Below, one piece after another: positions 45,441 through 55,042 of a DNA stretch of 64,000 bases. This DNA is from Bacillota bacterium (GTDB lineage Bacteria; Bacillota; Clostridia; Lachnospirales; Lachnospiraceae). Both the position numbers and the translations under genes were made by a program. Location of the stretch: NCBI GenBank assembly GCA_023663285.1, contig JAMPHT010000007.1, forward strand, positions 1-64,000. The letters are read 5' to 3'. Positions within the stretch are counted from its first letter, which is position 1; every line of letters starts with the position of its first letter. Under the pieces are notes generated by a model. That model was not told where the DNA came from, searched no databases, and saw only the letters and a program-made list of their open reading frames with translations.

Positions 45441-46317
45441 GCTTGCATTTTTGATACAGTTCCTTTAATTCATCCACCGGGAATTTATAGTGAGTATTGC
45501 AGAAATGGCAATTGACCTCTATCTCCTGCCCCTCTTCTATCATGTCCATGATCTCCTGCTTTCCAAGGCTGATCAGAACCTTTTCGATTTTATGTCTGTT
45601 ACAGCTGCAGGAAAACAAAGTCTCCCTGGTATCGCCCACCACAGGCTGCAGCCCCTCCAGCAGGATCTCCAGCATCTGCTCCGGCGTTTTTCCTTGATCC
45701 AGCATTGCCGTCACCGACTGCACCTGACTCAGATTCTGCTCCAGCCTGCTGACCACATCCTCAGCCGCAAAGGGCATCAGCTGAACGATGAAGCCCCCTG
45801 CCTGTCTTACGGTATTGTCCCGGTTCATCAGCACCCCAAGCCCCACGGAAGAGGGCACCTGCTCGGACGCCGCAAAATAGTAAGTCAGATCCTCGGCGAT
45901 CTCTCCTGTCTGCAGCAGGGTCTGCCCTACATAAGGCTCCTTTAAGCCCATATCCTTGATGACCCGCAGGCTGCCCTGCCCCACAGCCCCTGCCACATCC
46001 AGCTTACCCAGGGCATTTGCCGGCAGGATCACATCCGCCTGCTCCGGATATCCTTTCACGTTTCCCAGAGAGTCCGCCGTCACCGTCAATCCCTGTACCG
46101 GCCCATCCCCCCTGATCTGCAGAGTGAGCAGATCTCTTTCTCCCTTCAGCATACTCCCCATCATGGCTCCCGCGCTCATCAGCCGCCCCAGCGCGGCCGT
46201 CACCACCGGACTTGTATTGTGTATCCGTCTTGCAGTCTCCGCCATCTCCCTGGTGGTGCAGGCAAACGCCCGTATCTGCGCATCCGCTGCCGTTGCCCGT
46301 ACAATGTAATCTCCCAT
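45436..46317 (-). CDS. hslO: Redox-regulated chaperone Hsp33
   Basis: Holdase activated by oxidative unfolding. Zinc is held by the C-terminal cysteines CSCNRHK and CHFC (residues about 236-270), which form disulfides under oxidative stress. The N-terminus MGDYIVRATAADAQIRAFACTT is typical of the family. The start at 46317 follows AGAGGTG; a longer frame upstream is repetitive and lacks support. At 293 residues the length is normal. It is located downstream of the methyltransferase gene on the same strand. Confidence 0.95.
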   Translation of the reverse strand: MGDYIVRATAADAQIRAFACTTREMAETARRIHNTSPVVTAALGRLMSAGAMMGSMLKGERDLLTLQIRGDGPVQGLTVTADSLGNVKGYPEQADVILPANALGKLDVAGAVGQGSLRVIKDMGLKEPYVGQTLLQTGEIAEDLTYYFAASEQVPSSVGLGVLMNRDNTVRQAGGFIVQLMPFAAEDVVSRLEQNLSQVQSVTAMLDQGKTPEQMLEILLEGLQPVVGDTRETLFSCSCNRHKIEKVLISLGKQEIMDMIEEGQEIEVNCHFCNTHYKFPVDELKELYQKCKQ

Positions 46318-46343
46318 ATCCACACCTCTTACGCACTTCCGGT

Positions 46344-47138
46344 TTACTTTTCGACTTTCCGGCGTGCCACCATCAACACCCGCTGGCTTTCCGCCCCTAC
46401 CTCGCCGCCGGTTTCTGCATCCGTCATTTCCAGAAGCTCCAGTCCTGCCTGCCGTACCAGCCGGCACATCTGCTCCGGTGTGTAGCCTCTCTGCAGATGT
46501 GTCTCCGTAAACCGCCGAAACCTGTCATTCTCCTCCCTGACAAACACAGTCAGGTCATACTCGTTGATCTCCTCCTCCGGATCATAGATATTTTCCCAGA
46601 TGAAGCTGCAGTCCTCCCTGTTCTCCGCAATAGTAGTGTTCCCGATGACCTCCCGATACTTATGATCCGTGTTAAAATCAAACACAAAGATCCCGCCGGG
46701 AAAAAGATAATTATTCACCAGGGAAAACACCGTCAGCAGCTCTTCCTCCTCCAGAATATAATTCAGAGAATCGCAGACGCTGTACACGGTCCCCACTGTG
46801 CTGTACAGCTCCAGTTCCCTCATATCCTGCATCAGGTAAAGGATCTCGGAACCGCTTTTCTCTTTCTTCTCCATGGCAATATTCAGCATGGCGTCCGATG
46901 CGTCCACGCCGATCATATCGTATCCCTTCCCGTACATCAGCTCTGTCAGCGTACCCGTACCACAGCCTAAGTCTACCACCAGGTTCCGCTCGGAATCCAG
47001 AATATCCTCCGCGTCTCGCTCCGGCCTGGACACACCATATTTCCTGATAAGACCATCCAGACGTTCCCCCCAAAGCTCATAAGGCGTATTGTCCATGAAC
47101 GTATCATACACTGTAGCAAAATCCTGATACATTTCCAT
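46344..47138 (-). CDS. Class I SAM-dependent methyltransferase
   Basis: 264-residue soluble enzyme of unknown substrate. The SAM-binding motif I is VVDLGCGTGTLTE (about residues 72-84), followed by MIGVDASDAML as motif II and YSVCDSLNYIL. The N-terminus FATVYDTFMDNTPYELW is common among small-molecule methyltransferases. The start follows GGGAGG. It precedes hslO by 26 bases and follows the DUF368 gene; no functional link is evident. Confidence 0.9.
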   Translation of the reverse strand: MEMYQDFATVYDTFMDNTPYELWGERLDGLIRKYGVSRPERDAEDILDSERNLVVDLGCGTGTLTELMYGKGYDMIGVDASDAMLNIAMEKKEKSGSEILYLMQDMRELELYSTVGTVYSVCDSLNYILEEEELLTVFSLVNNYLFPGGIFVFDFNTDHKYREVIGNTTIAENREDCSFIWENIYDPEEEINEYDLTVFVREENDRFRRFTETHLQRGYTPEQMCRLVRQAGLELLEMTDAETGGEVGAESQRVLMVARRKVEK

Positions 47139-47201
47139 CCTTCATCCTCCCGACTATCAGCAAAACGCCCTCTGGCGTGAGCATTAGAACTTCTCTTCAC
47201 A

Positions 47202-48053
47202 CTAGTCGCCCAGCTTCAACGCTATAAAAAAGCCTGCTGCCAGCGCAATCACACCGGTCACCCCGCTTAAGACCGTTATCTGTGAGAAAACCCCCAGATT
47301 CATCAGCAGGATCGCCACCGGAGAAGCGATGATCAAGCCGATAATAGCCCAGTAGGCATACAGCGGAAACTTTTCAAAGACGATCTCCACCACCTTGGCG
47401 ATTCCGAAAACTCCCGCGACTACGCCGATACCGAAGGGAATCAGTATGCCGCAGCCTGTCAGTATCCCGTTCATGTCCAGATGTACAAGCGCCGTGACAA
47501 AATCTGTGATAGCCACCAGCACGGGTTCATAGAAGCCCATCAGCATCAGCACCATGGAACCGCTGACCCCTGGAATCACCATGGTGGCTGAAGTGATCAC
47601 TCCCACCGCAAAAAGTATCAGCACATTTACAAAGCTGAAGGAAGGCTCCGCTGCCCTTCCTTCCGTCTCACCCATGGCTGCCATTCCCGCCACCAGGACA
47701 AAAAATGCAAGAGCTGCTATGATATGCCCGATCTTAACGCTCTTCCCTTTTACATTTTTCCAAATAGCGGGAAGTCCTCCCAGAATCAGACCCACAAACA
47801 GCAGGTTCGTCTGAATGGGAATCCTTGCGAACAGCTCCTTCAGCGCAAAGGAGCTTCCCACAATGGCGATCAGCATCCCCACCGCTATGGGGAAGAGAAA
47901 CTTTACGCTTTGCTTAAACTCTTTGAACAAATGAGTAATACAGTGGATCAGCTTGTCATAGATCCCCATGGACACCATCATTGTGCCGCCGCTGACTCCC
48001 GGAACGATATTTGCGATCCCGATCACAATACCTTTTAAAATACTCTTGATCAT
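47202..48053 (-). CDS. DUF368 family membrane protein
   Basis: 283-residue polytopic membrane protein. DUF368 proteins are related to DedA/PopT-type lipid transporters and several have been linked to polyprenyl phosphate flipping. The family signature appears as IANIVPGVSGGTMMV at the N-terminus and again as VIPGVSGSMVLMLMGFYEP in the second half, showing the internal duplication. About 7-8 hydrophobic segments are apparent. The start at 48053 follows AGGAG. The flipping role is known for relatives but is inference here. Confidence 0.92.
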   Translation of the reverse strand: MIKSILKGIVIGIANIVPGVSGGTMMVSMGIYDKLIHCITHLFKEFKQSVKFLFPIAVGMLIAIVGSSFALKELFARIPIQTNLLFVGLILGGLPAIWKNVKGKSVKIGHIIAALAFFVLVAGMAAMGETEGRAAEPSFSFVNVLILFAVGVITSATMVIPGVSGSMVLMLMGFYEPVLVAITDFVTALVHLDMNGILTGCGILIPFGIGVVAGVFGIAKVVEIVFEKFPLYAYWAIIGLIIASPVAILLMNLGVFSQITVLSGVTGVIALAAGFFIALKLGD

Positions 48054-48132
48054 ATGCCTTCTCCTGTTCTCTTCCATTTTAATGTCATTTTAAAGCCCTT
48101 TGATACCTTCCTGTAATGAAAAACTCCCTGCC

Positions 48133-49194
48133 TTACGCCCTTTGCTTTACAAAGTCCCTTAAAAACGCCAGCAGCTTATCCATCTGTTCATCCGTGCCCA
48201 CTGTGATCCTGAGATATTCCGAGATTCTGGGTTTATCCCAGTACCTCACATAAATATCCGCCTCCCGCAGCGCCTGAAAGATCTCCTTTGCAGGAATAGA
48301 CGGATGTGAAGCAAAAATAAAATTCGCTTCGGAGTCCGGAAAAGTAAATCCCATCTCTTTCAATTCCTTCTTCACCCTCTCTCTGGTGGCGACGATCTTT
48401 GCCGCGGTCTCCTCAAAATATGCCCGGTCTTTCAATGCCTCTGCCCCCAGCAGCTGGGCAGGCAGATTCAGCGTATAGGAATTAAAGGAAAACTTCACAT
48501 CCTTCAAATAACCGATAAGTTTCTCACTGCCCATACAAAAACCGATGCGCAGTCCTGCCAGAGCACGGGATTTTGAAAAAGTCTGCACTATCAGCAGATT
48601 GTCATATTTCTTCAGCAGCGGCAGGGCGCTGACCCCGCCGAAATCAACATAGGCTTCATCTACGATCACCACCACATCCCGGTTTGCAGCTACTATTTTC
48701 TCTACCGTCTCCAGGCTTTCCGGCACGCCGGTGGGCGCATTGGGATTGGGAAATATCACACCTCCGTTAGGCTGTCTGTAATCCTCCGGTCGAATATGCC
48801 AGTGTTCGTCCAGCGGACAGGTCCTGTATGGAATCCTGTACAGATCCGCCCAGACATCATAAAAGGAATAAGTCACATCGGGAAATAATATGGGCGCCCC
48901 ACCGTTAAAAAAGGTCAGAAACGACATAGCCAGCACATCGTCCGAACCCACCCCTGCAAACACCTGCTTGGGGCTTACATGATAATAAGCCGCAAGAGCT
49001 TCCGTCAAAGGCGCTCCGTCAGGGTCGGGATAGAGCCGCAGCGCACCGCAGTCCATCCCGGCCGCCATTCTCGCCACGCCCGGCGCCGGAGGATAAGGAC
49101 ACTCGTTGGTATTCAGTTTGATCACATCCGGCCTGTTCGGCTGTTCGCCCGCCACATAAGGCACCACTTTGCGCACATTATCTTCCCATTTCAT
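48133..49194 (-). CDS. hisC: Histidinol-phosphate aminotransferase
   Basis: PLP enzyme of histidine synthesis that converts imidazole acetol phosphate to histidinol phosphate. KLNTNECPYPP at the N-terminus, GSDDVLAMSFLTFF, FPNPNAPTG and the PLP-lysine motif TFSKSRALAGLRIGF are typical. The 353-residue length fits. It overlaps the glycosyltransferase gene by 17 bases. No other histidine genes occur in this window, so a related aminotransferase activity is possible. Confidence 0.92.
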   Translation of the reverse strand: MKWEDNVRKVVPYVAGEQPNRPDVIKLNTNECPYPPAPGVARMAAGMDCGALRLYPDPDGAPLTEALAAYYHVSPKQVFAGVGSDDVLAMSFLTFFNGGAPILFPDVTYSFYDVWADLYRIPYRTCPLDEHWHIRPEDYRQPNGGVIFPNPNAPTGVPESLETVEKIVAANRDVVVIVDEAYVDFGGVSALPLLKKYDNLLIVQTFSKSRALAGLRIGFCMGSEKLIGYLKDVKFSFNSYTLNLPAQLLGAEALKDRAYFEETAAKIVATRERVKKELKEMGFTFPDSEANFIFASHPSIPAKEIFQALREADIYVRYWDKPRISEYLRITVGTDEQMDKLLAFLRDFVKQRA

Positions 49195-50221
49195 TCCACT
49201 GTTCTCCTTCGGCTGTCCGCCGCTTCAGTTCCTCACTGTACTCTTTTGCCTGTCCGGGGCACCCCAGCTTCTCATAGCACCGGATCAGACCGTTCAATCC
49301 CTCGCTGCCTCCGGCGCGAATATTCAGTATCGGCTGAGTCTCGTACACGGCATTATAATACCAGACTGCCGCCTCCTCATAATCTGCGGCGTCCTCATAA
49401 AAATGCCCCAGCTCACAACAGATCTCCGAGTTAGCCTCCCCGGCGATCACCTTTGAAGTATACTTGAAAAATCTTACCGTATCTCCCGCCAGCCTTGCTG
49501 CGTGAGCCACAATACAGCACGCCTCCGCGATCTCTTCGCTGTCCCGGCTCCCATCCTCCGCAGACGCCGCAAAAAAATCCGCTCCCCGGTCAAAATCTTC
49601 CTTTTCCCCTGCCAACAGCAGCTCTTTTGCATACATAGTGTGGAGACGCTTGGGCAGCCGGTATCCTTCCCCGCAGTGACGGCGGAAATTTTCCAGATCC
49701 CTGCCGGAATGACTGTTCTCCGGCATATGCCGAATGACGATGTCACTGTCGTACACCACAGGCGTCAGCCGTACCGTTTCATGGATCGGCGCCTCCCACA
49801 CAAACTCCCGCAGCCGCTTAAACAGCTTCGGACGAAGCTCCTCATCAAAATTATACACCGTGTTGAACTGCAGCTGGTTTCCATATTTCATCTGCACGAT
49901 CTCGATCTCCGGAAGCAGTGTCTCCTTCAACTGCCGAAACCTCCGTCTGTTCTCTTCATCCAGCACCTCGTCCGCATCTGCAGAGTATATATATTCCTTC
50001 GAGGCCCTGGAAAAGGCAAAATTCCTTGCGGCACTGAAGTCATCGATCCACTGAAAGTCATAGATCTGTTCCGTGTACTCTGCGGCAATATCCTTTGTCC
50101 CATCATCGGATCCCGTATCCACAATGATGATCTCATCCACCAGGTCCGCCACACTGTCCAGACATCTTCTCAGCAGCTTTTCTTCATTTTTTACAATCAT
50201 ACACAGGGAAATCGTAATCAT
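49178..50221 (-). CDS. Glycosyltransferase family 2 with C-terminal TPR-like region
   Basis: 347-residue cytosolic enzyme. The GT2 domain shows SLCMIVKNEEKLLRRCL, IIIVDTGSDDGT and the metal-binding DADEVLD (residues about 83-89). The last 120 residues contain helical repeats resembling TPR motifs (ICCELGHFYEDAADYEEAAVWYYNAV), a combination seen in bacterial protein-glycosylating or polysaccharide enzymes. It lies directly downstream of the Tad pilus genes and overlaps hisC. Glycosylation of pilus or surface protein is a possibility but not shown. Confidence 0.88.
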   Translation of the reverse strand: MITISLCMIVKNEEKLLRRCLDSVADLVDEIIIVDTGSDDGTKDIAAEYTEQIYDFQWIDDFSAARNFAFSRASKEYIYSADADEVLDEENRRRFRQLKETLLPEIEIVQMKYGNQLQFNTVYNFDEELRPKLFKRLREFVWEAPIHETVRLTPVVYDSDIVIRHMPENSHSGRDLENFRRHCGEGYRLPKRLHTMYAKELLLAGEKEDFDRGADFFAASAEDGSRDSEEIAEACCIVAHAARLAGDTVRFFKYTSKVIAGEANSEICCELGHFYEDAADYEEAAVWYYNAVYETQPILNIRAGGSEGLNGLIRCYEKLGCPGQAKEYSEELKRRTAEGEQWNEMGR

Positions 50222-50234
50222 GACGCACCTTCCT

Positions 50235-50681
50235 CTAAACAGTTACACTATACCAAAGCAGCGCCCAGAAAGCAAGGGTTATATACGGCAGAAAGGGCAC
50301 AGGCTGCCGCAGATTTCCTCCTCTGCCAATGTTATGGCGCAGCGCCTGTACAAATGCAAGTAACATAAAAGAAAGCAGCATATGGAGCAAATATCCCGTA
50401 AGAGACAGTCCCGCGGCGGTCTCCGCTACAGCGCAGACACTGAAAGCATAACAGTCCGCCCGCCCGTACATTTTCGTAAATAATGTGAGCTGCAGCAAAA
50501 TAAAAAATCCAAGCTCCGGGATGCCCCCGGCAGCAAGCCACCCCCTTTCTGTCAGTAACAGCATTCCGGCCGCAGCGCCTGCCACCCACCAGGTAACATT
50601 GTATACCTCCCGGCTCCTGCAATCCGTAATGCAGGCAAACAACAGACATCCGGCAAAAACGCTCCAAAGTACCCCGCTCAT
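50235..50681 (-). CDS. Prepilin peptidase, short CpaA/TadV type (A24)
   Basis: Membrane aspartic peptidase that cleaves Flp/Tad prepilins. 148 residues with about five hydrophobic segments. The first catalytic Asp is in CITDCRSREVYN (the D-x-R-x-R-x-V-x-N pattern) and the second in MYGRADCYAF, where GRAD stands in place of the usual GxGD. There is no N-methylation domain, as expected for the short Tad-type enzymes. It overlaps the giant secreted protein gene by four bases (ATGA), so it is the last gene of the Tad operon. Confidence 0.85.
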   Translation of the reverse strand: MSGVLWSVFAGCLLFACITDCRSREVYNVTWWVAGAAAGMLLLTERGWLAAGGIPELGFFILLQLTLFTKMYGRADCYAFSVCAVAETAAGLSLTGYLLHMLLSFMLLAFVQALRHNIGRGGNLRQPVPFLPYITLAFWALLWYSVTV

Positions 50682-53600
50682 CTTAAGCGGGTGCGGAATT
50701 CGCTGAAAATATCTCCGCCCTCTGACGTAACGTAAAGCACCGGATCGCTTTCCAGCATTTTGTCTCCCCGAAACGCCCGCACCCGGAAAGTATATTCTCT
50801 GTCTGTGGGCACATACAGGGGCACCATAAACTGCACCTGACATTCCTGCCTGTACAACTGCGCGCCGCTGAAATCAAACACCACCTTTTCCAGCCTCTCG
50901 TCTAAGGCCGCCAGCTCATCAGGGAACTCCACCTCCACTCTTTCCGGGTATCCGTATACTTCGATAGAAAGAACACCGCTTTCTCCGCCTTTGAACACAG
51001 GATCATGAGGCGCCAAAATCCGTTCCACTTTCGTTTCCAGCGCAAATTCCGTTACAAGCCTGGAGATTTCCGTAATATTTCCCACATTGTCCACAGCGTA
51101 GGCTGTCACTTCAAATTCTCCCGTAAACACCGGCTCTTTCTTCGTTATCTCAACCTCTATCACATTTCCTTCCGAATAATATATTTTTGTACTGTAGTTA
51201 TCCAAGTTCGTCACCTTCAGGTAAAATTCAGCCACACCGGATAAATCGTCACTCACGGTAAGATACAGCCGGATACTCTCTTCCTGCCTGTCGATCAACT
51301 GTCCTTCCGAAAGCACATCCATTCCGGCGATGACAGGTCCTTCCCCGTCTCCTATCAGAGTAATGCCATTGTCTGCGTCCAGCTCCCATTCGGAGTAATA
51401 GGTTTTCTGCACTCCTTTGTCCACAAATATGCCTCCGGCTCTGGGAATCACCTCAAGACGCTGTCCATGGGCTTCCATATCCAACGTAAACATCTGCTCC
51501 ACCTCCAGTCTCCGCCCCTCCTCGGAACGGCTTGCAGCGGAATGAGGATAGCGCGTCAGAAGCGGCGCTCCTTTTTCGGAATAAATCAATTCCGCGCCCT
51601 TCTCTCCGGGCACATAAAGAATACTCTGTCCATACAACGGAGATTCAAAAATGCTGTATGCCAGCCGGTTCTCTCCGGTCGCCGGCCCGTCCATGCAGGA
51701 CTCATACTCCAGGAGAAAAGGCGTTACTCCGTCGCACTTCACATAATAAATGTTTTCCGCCGCATATACATTTTCCCCTTCTCCGATCCGCAACTGCTCT
51801 GTGGCAATATTCCAGGGCACACTTTCGGCATCGATCGGCACATGGATGGTCTCACCGATATTGCCTGCCACATCCACCGCCGCCAGATGCAGATACTGCT
51901 GCTCCTCGGTCAGAGGGATCTCCACATTTTCCGTGACGGTATAGCTTCCTGTCTGCGTCGCCGCGGAATCCTTTTTCCCGTCAATTATATAATAATAGCC
52001 TGCCACTCCGGAGGTCAGTGTATTTTGGGTAATATTAGAGCCGCACAGCGGCGATGCCGAACCCTTCAGACAGGCTTCCGCCCTGTGATAATAAGTCGTG
52101 CCGTTGTCTCCGGGCCTTTTCCAGAAAACCGATACCACGTCATCTCCCGCCGGCAGCATCTCCACCGAATCTGCGGAGACCATGCAGGGCGCCGCCCTGT
52201 CCGCCGCCTTTACAGCCTCCAGCTTCAGATCCTCCTGAAATCCCAGCTGCACAGAATGAATGACCGCGCATCCGTCTCCCTCTCTGTTTCCGGGCGTCAA
52301 CACACAATCCAGCACGGCGTCCGGATCAATATAGCTGCTTCCTCCGTAGGCTGGCAGTGCAGACTCGATCTCGCCCTCCTTATAGCCGCATTTCAATTCT
52401 CTGCCGCTGTACCGATAAATCACATTCTGTACCCCGACGCCCGTCCAGCACCCTGCGTCTTTCGTGGAAACCGCTCTGGAGATTTCTATATATACCCCCT
52501 TTACATCCTCTTCCACTTCAAATTGAAAAGTTCCTTTCATACGATACACCGCTTCCGTTCCATGATAAACTTTTTCCGGATGCTCGCATGCCGCGTGGGG
52601 CCTCGTCTCAATCTCCCCTGAAAAATGCTTTTGGGAAAAAATATAAGTATACACAGACCTTTCAGCCTGATAGCTGCCCTCTCTGTACCAGACATCTTTT
52701 CCGATGGAAACATTGCAGCTTAACCGTTCCGGAATAACCGTCTCCTTTGTGATTGTCCCATTTTCGTGAATAAAGAAAACCGTGGCTGTGGTCACTGCGC
52801 CGTCTACGCCATGTCCTCTTATACCGTCCTGTCCGGTTGCATCTTTGAAGGTAAGCGTACCGGCATAGGGCGTTTCTACATAAGTACTTGCATTCCCCAC
52901 TCTCAGTCCCAGGGACGTCTGGTTACCGCATGAATGTCCGACGATACGGGCGCTTATGCCTGAACTTGTTGTACCCTCCATGAATATATTGCTGTGCCAT
53001 GACGTACAGGCATTGTAAAAGTCGAGGCCCGGATTTACCGTACCGCTGACTTCGCTGTAGCAGTCCGGCTGATGGACATGAACAATATACTCTCCGGCAG
53101 CCCCGCCCCGAAAACCGCCGCCACCTCCTGCCATACCATCTTCACCGACATATTCCGTCTCCGTCAGAGACACAGCGCTGCCGCCCTTTCCGCCGTCTCC
53201 GCTTTCCGCGGCTCCGCCGCCTCCCCCTGCCACTGCGATCAGGCCCTTTTTGTCAGAGGAAAGCGTGGTACAGCCGCCCCCGGCCCCATACACGCTTCCC
53301 TCTCCGCCTCCGTTGTATCCGTCGCTGCCTCCTACCTGAAAGGTCAGCACTTCTCCCTCCTCAAGCCATATCCTGATTTCCGCGCTGCCGCCCCTGCCGC
53401 CTTCATGATCCTGATAGCTGCCGCCCTGTGCGCCGGACAGTTCAATGGTATAGATTCCGGTATAGGGTACGGTCATGGTTTCTTCCCTGCCCGTCCTTTT
53501 AAATTCCCTGTGAACTTCGATCTCATTGCAAATATCATCCGCAGCGCTGACTTTCACCCAGTTCTCCCCGTCTGTGCTCTGGTACAGCAGATATGTCTTA

Positions 53601-55042
53601 TCCTGCCCATCCTGCATCTGCCAGGAGAGATCCACTGCTCCACTTCCTCCGTACGCCAGGTAATTGTCTGCTGCCTTCAGCTTCAGATCGACCCATTGAG
53701 CATAGAGCGTCATATTTCCGGCAGGGGTGACAGAATCTCCCCCGCCCCCTGCCGGACGCTGAAGCTCTGTGTCATAGTACCAGCCTCCGAAGGAATATCC
53801 CTCTCGTTCCGCTGCGGGCAGCACAATGCTTCCCGGCTCATAGATCGCCTGCAGGGTATCCTCTGCGCCGTCCGGCGCTATATATCTGTATATACCGTTT
53901 TTAAAAAAACCGGAAAAAGGCTGCTGCATCGCCCATTCCTGAAAGTGCATGGCAGCGGTGACCGGTGGAATTGCATTTCCTCCGTTTACCTGAAAAGAAA
54001 CAGTATATCCCGCCGGGGGCTCCAGCAGCGCCTCGTCCGGTGTATAAGTATCCCCGTATTTCCTTGTGATTTGGGTGATACCGCTTCTTCCTTCATAGAC
54101 GCCGCCCATCGGGTCGATCTGAAGGGTGCTTTCCATCGGCTCCCACTGTGCATAAAGGATCACCGTACCCTCCTCATTCCGGCCGGGTCTGCCGTTCCAG
54201 TTCTCCGTTGTGAGATCCTGTATCTCTGCTCCGTCCTCATAGGCATCTCCTGCGCCGTCCGGCGCTGTGTTCCATCCGACAAACCTGTAACCCCTGCAGC
54301 TGTAGCCGTTCCCTGATAATTCCCTTACAGGCGTCAGCGTCGTTCCCTCGTACACAGTGGCATTTCCATACATATGAAGGCTATATGTCATATAACCTCC
54401 CGGATTTTCCGCATCCTCCGGAAAATTGGCGTCATAGACCACCCTGTACATATTTGCCGAAACGGCCTTACAGGTATGCCGAAAGGTACATCCCTGCTCC
54501 AGGTTACTGCAAAAGGGACAAAGGTAATAATAATCCATCCCCAGCGGGATGCAGTCTATGGTCTCCGCTGCCGCCCTGCTCATATAGACCAGAATATCCG
54601 AGATCACCTCTCCGCAGTCCGCACAGTAGGCCAGCCAGCCCGAATAATGCCTTTCTTCACAGCTCTGCTGCCTATAGCTGATCCCATGATAATCCGCCGG
54701 ATAATCATCATGTATACACTGTCCCGCCTCATGGGCAAGCACCCAACGCCCCACCACCGCCTGGTCCGCTGCCTGGGTATAATAATAATGTTCCCCCTCT
54801 TCCGGTTCCCGCAGGGCAGAGGGAATCCCCGTATCCACGACTGTTCCCTTGGAATACCATTGCACATTCCTGTCTCCCGCATTGGTAGTCCATGCCTGCC
54901 CGTCCGGCGAAAAAGACACATAGGGGCTGTTATAGACTGTTTTTGCGGGAGCTGCCGCCGCAGGCACTGCCCCCATAAGCAGACCGGCCAAAAGCACTGT
55001 CAGCACTGTCAGCACTCCCAATCCTATCCTGTATCCTTTCAT
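50678..55042 (-). CDS. Giant secreted glycine-rich repeat protein of the Tad locus
   Basis: 1,454 residues. A signal peptide (1-31, ending AAA) is followed by a region with Cys pairs (CADCGE, CPFCSN, about 140-190), two Listeria-Bacteroides-type repeats (GYRFVGWNTAPDGAG to LYAQW near 250-300 and GYSFGGWYYDTELQRP to LYAQW near 415-450), a glycine-rich beta region (525-650) like those of bacterial glycine-rich surface proteins, and later Ig-like domains (DDLSGVAEFYLKVTNLD). No LPXTG motif or C-terminal membrane anchor is visible. It lies in the pilus operon between the lipoprotein and prepilin peptidase genes, with ATGA overlaps on both sides, suggesting a pilus-associated adhesin or tip component. 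This is inference. Confidence 0.85.
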   Translation of the reverse strand: MKGYRIGLGVLTVLTVLLAGLLMGAVPAAAAPAKTVYNSPYVSFSPDGQAWTTNAGDRNVQWYSKGTVVDTGIPSALREPEEGEHYYYTQAADQAVVGRWVLAHEAGQCIHDDYPADYHGISYRQQSCEERHYSGWLAYCADCGEVISDILVYMSRAAAETIDCIPLGMDYYYLCPFCSNLEQGCTFRHTCKAVSANMYRVVYDANFPEDAENPGGYMTYSLHMYGNATVYEGTTLTPVRELSGNGYSCRGYRFVGWNTAPDGAGDAYEDGAEIQDLTTENWNGRPGRNEEGTVILYAQWEPMESTLQIDPMGGVYEGRSGITQITRKYGDTYTPDEALLEPPAGYTVSFQVNGGNAIPPVTAAMHFQEWAMQQPFSGFFKNGIYRYIAPDGAEDTLQAIYEPGSIVLPAAEREGYSFGGWYYDTELQRPAGGGGDSVTPAGNMTLYAQWVDLKLKAADNYLAYGGSGAVDLSWQMQDGQDKTYLLYQSTDGENWVKVSAADDICNEIEVHREFKRTGREETMTVPYTGIYTIELSGAQGGSYQDHEGGRGGSAEIRIWLEEGEVLTFQVGGSDGYNGGGEGSVYGAGGGCTTLSSDKKGLIAVAGGGGGAAESGDGGKGGSAVSLTETEYVGEDGMAGGGGGFRGGAAGEYIVHVHQPDCYSEVSGTVNPGLDFYNACTSWHSNIFMEGTTSSGISARIVGHSCGNQTSLGLRVGNASTYVETPYAGTLTFKDATGQDGIRGHGVDGAVTTATVFFIHENGTITKETVIPERLSCNVSIGKDVWYREGSYQAERSVYTYIFSQKHFSGEIETRPHAACEHPEKVYHGTEAVYRMKGTFQFEVEEDVKGVYIEISRAVSTKDAGCWTGVGVQNVIYRYSGRELKCGYKEGEIESALPAYGGSSYIDPDAVLDCVLTPGNREGDGCAVIHSVQLGFQEDLKLEAVKAADRAAPCMVSADSVEMLPAGDDVVSVFWKRPGDNGTTYYHRAEACLKGSASPLCGSNITQNTLTSGVAGYYYIIDGKKDSAATQTGSYTVTENVEIPLTEEQQYLHLAAVDVAGNIGETIHVPIDAESVPWNIATEQLRIGEGENVYAAENIYYVKCDGVTPFLLEYESCMDGPATGENRLAYSIFESPLYGQSILYVPGEKGAELIYSEKGAPLLTRYPHSAASRSEEGRRLEVEQMFTLDMEAHGQRLEVIPRAGGIFVDKGVQKTYYSEWELDADNGITLIGDGEGPVIAGMDVLSEGQLIDRQEESIRLYLTVSDDLSGVAEFYLKVTNLDNYSTKIYYSEGNVIEVEITKKEPVFTGEFEVTAYAVDNVGNITEISRLVTEFALETKVERILAPHDPVFKGGESGVLSIEVYGYPERVEVEFPDELAALDERLEKVVFDFSGAQLYRQECQVQFMVPLYVPTDREYTFRVRAFRGDKMLESDPVLYVTSEGGDIFSEFRTRLR

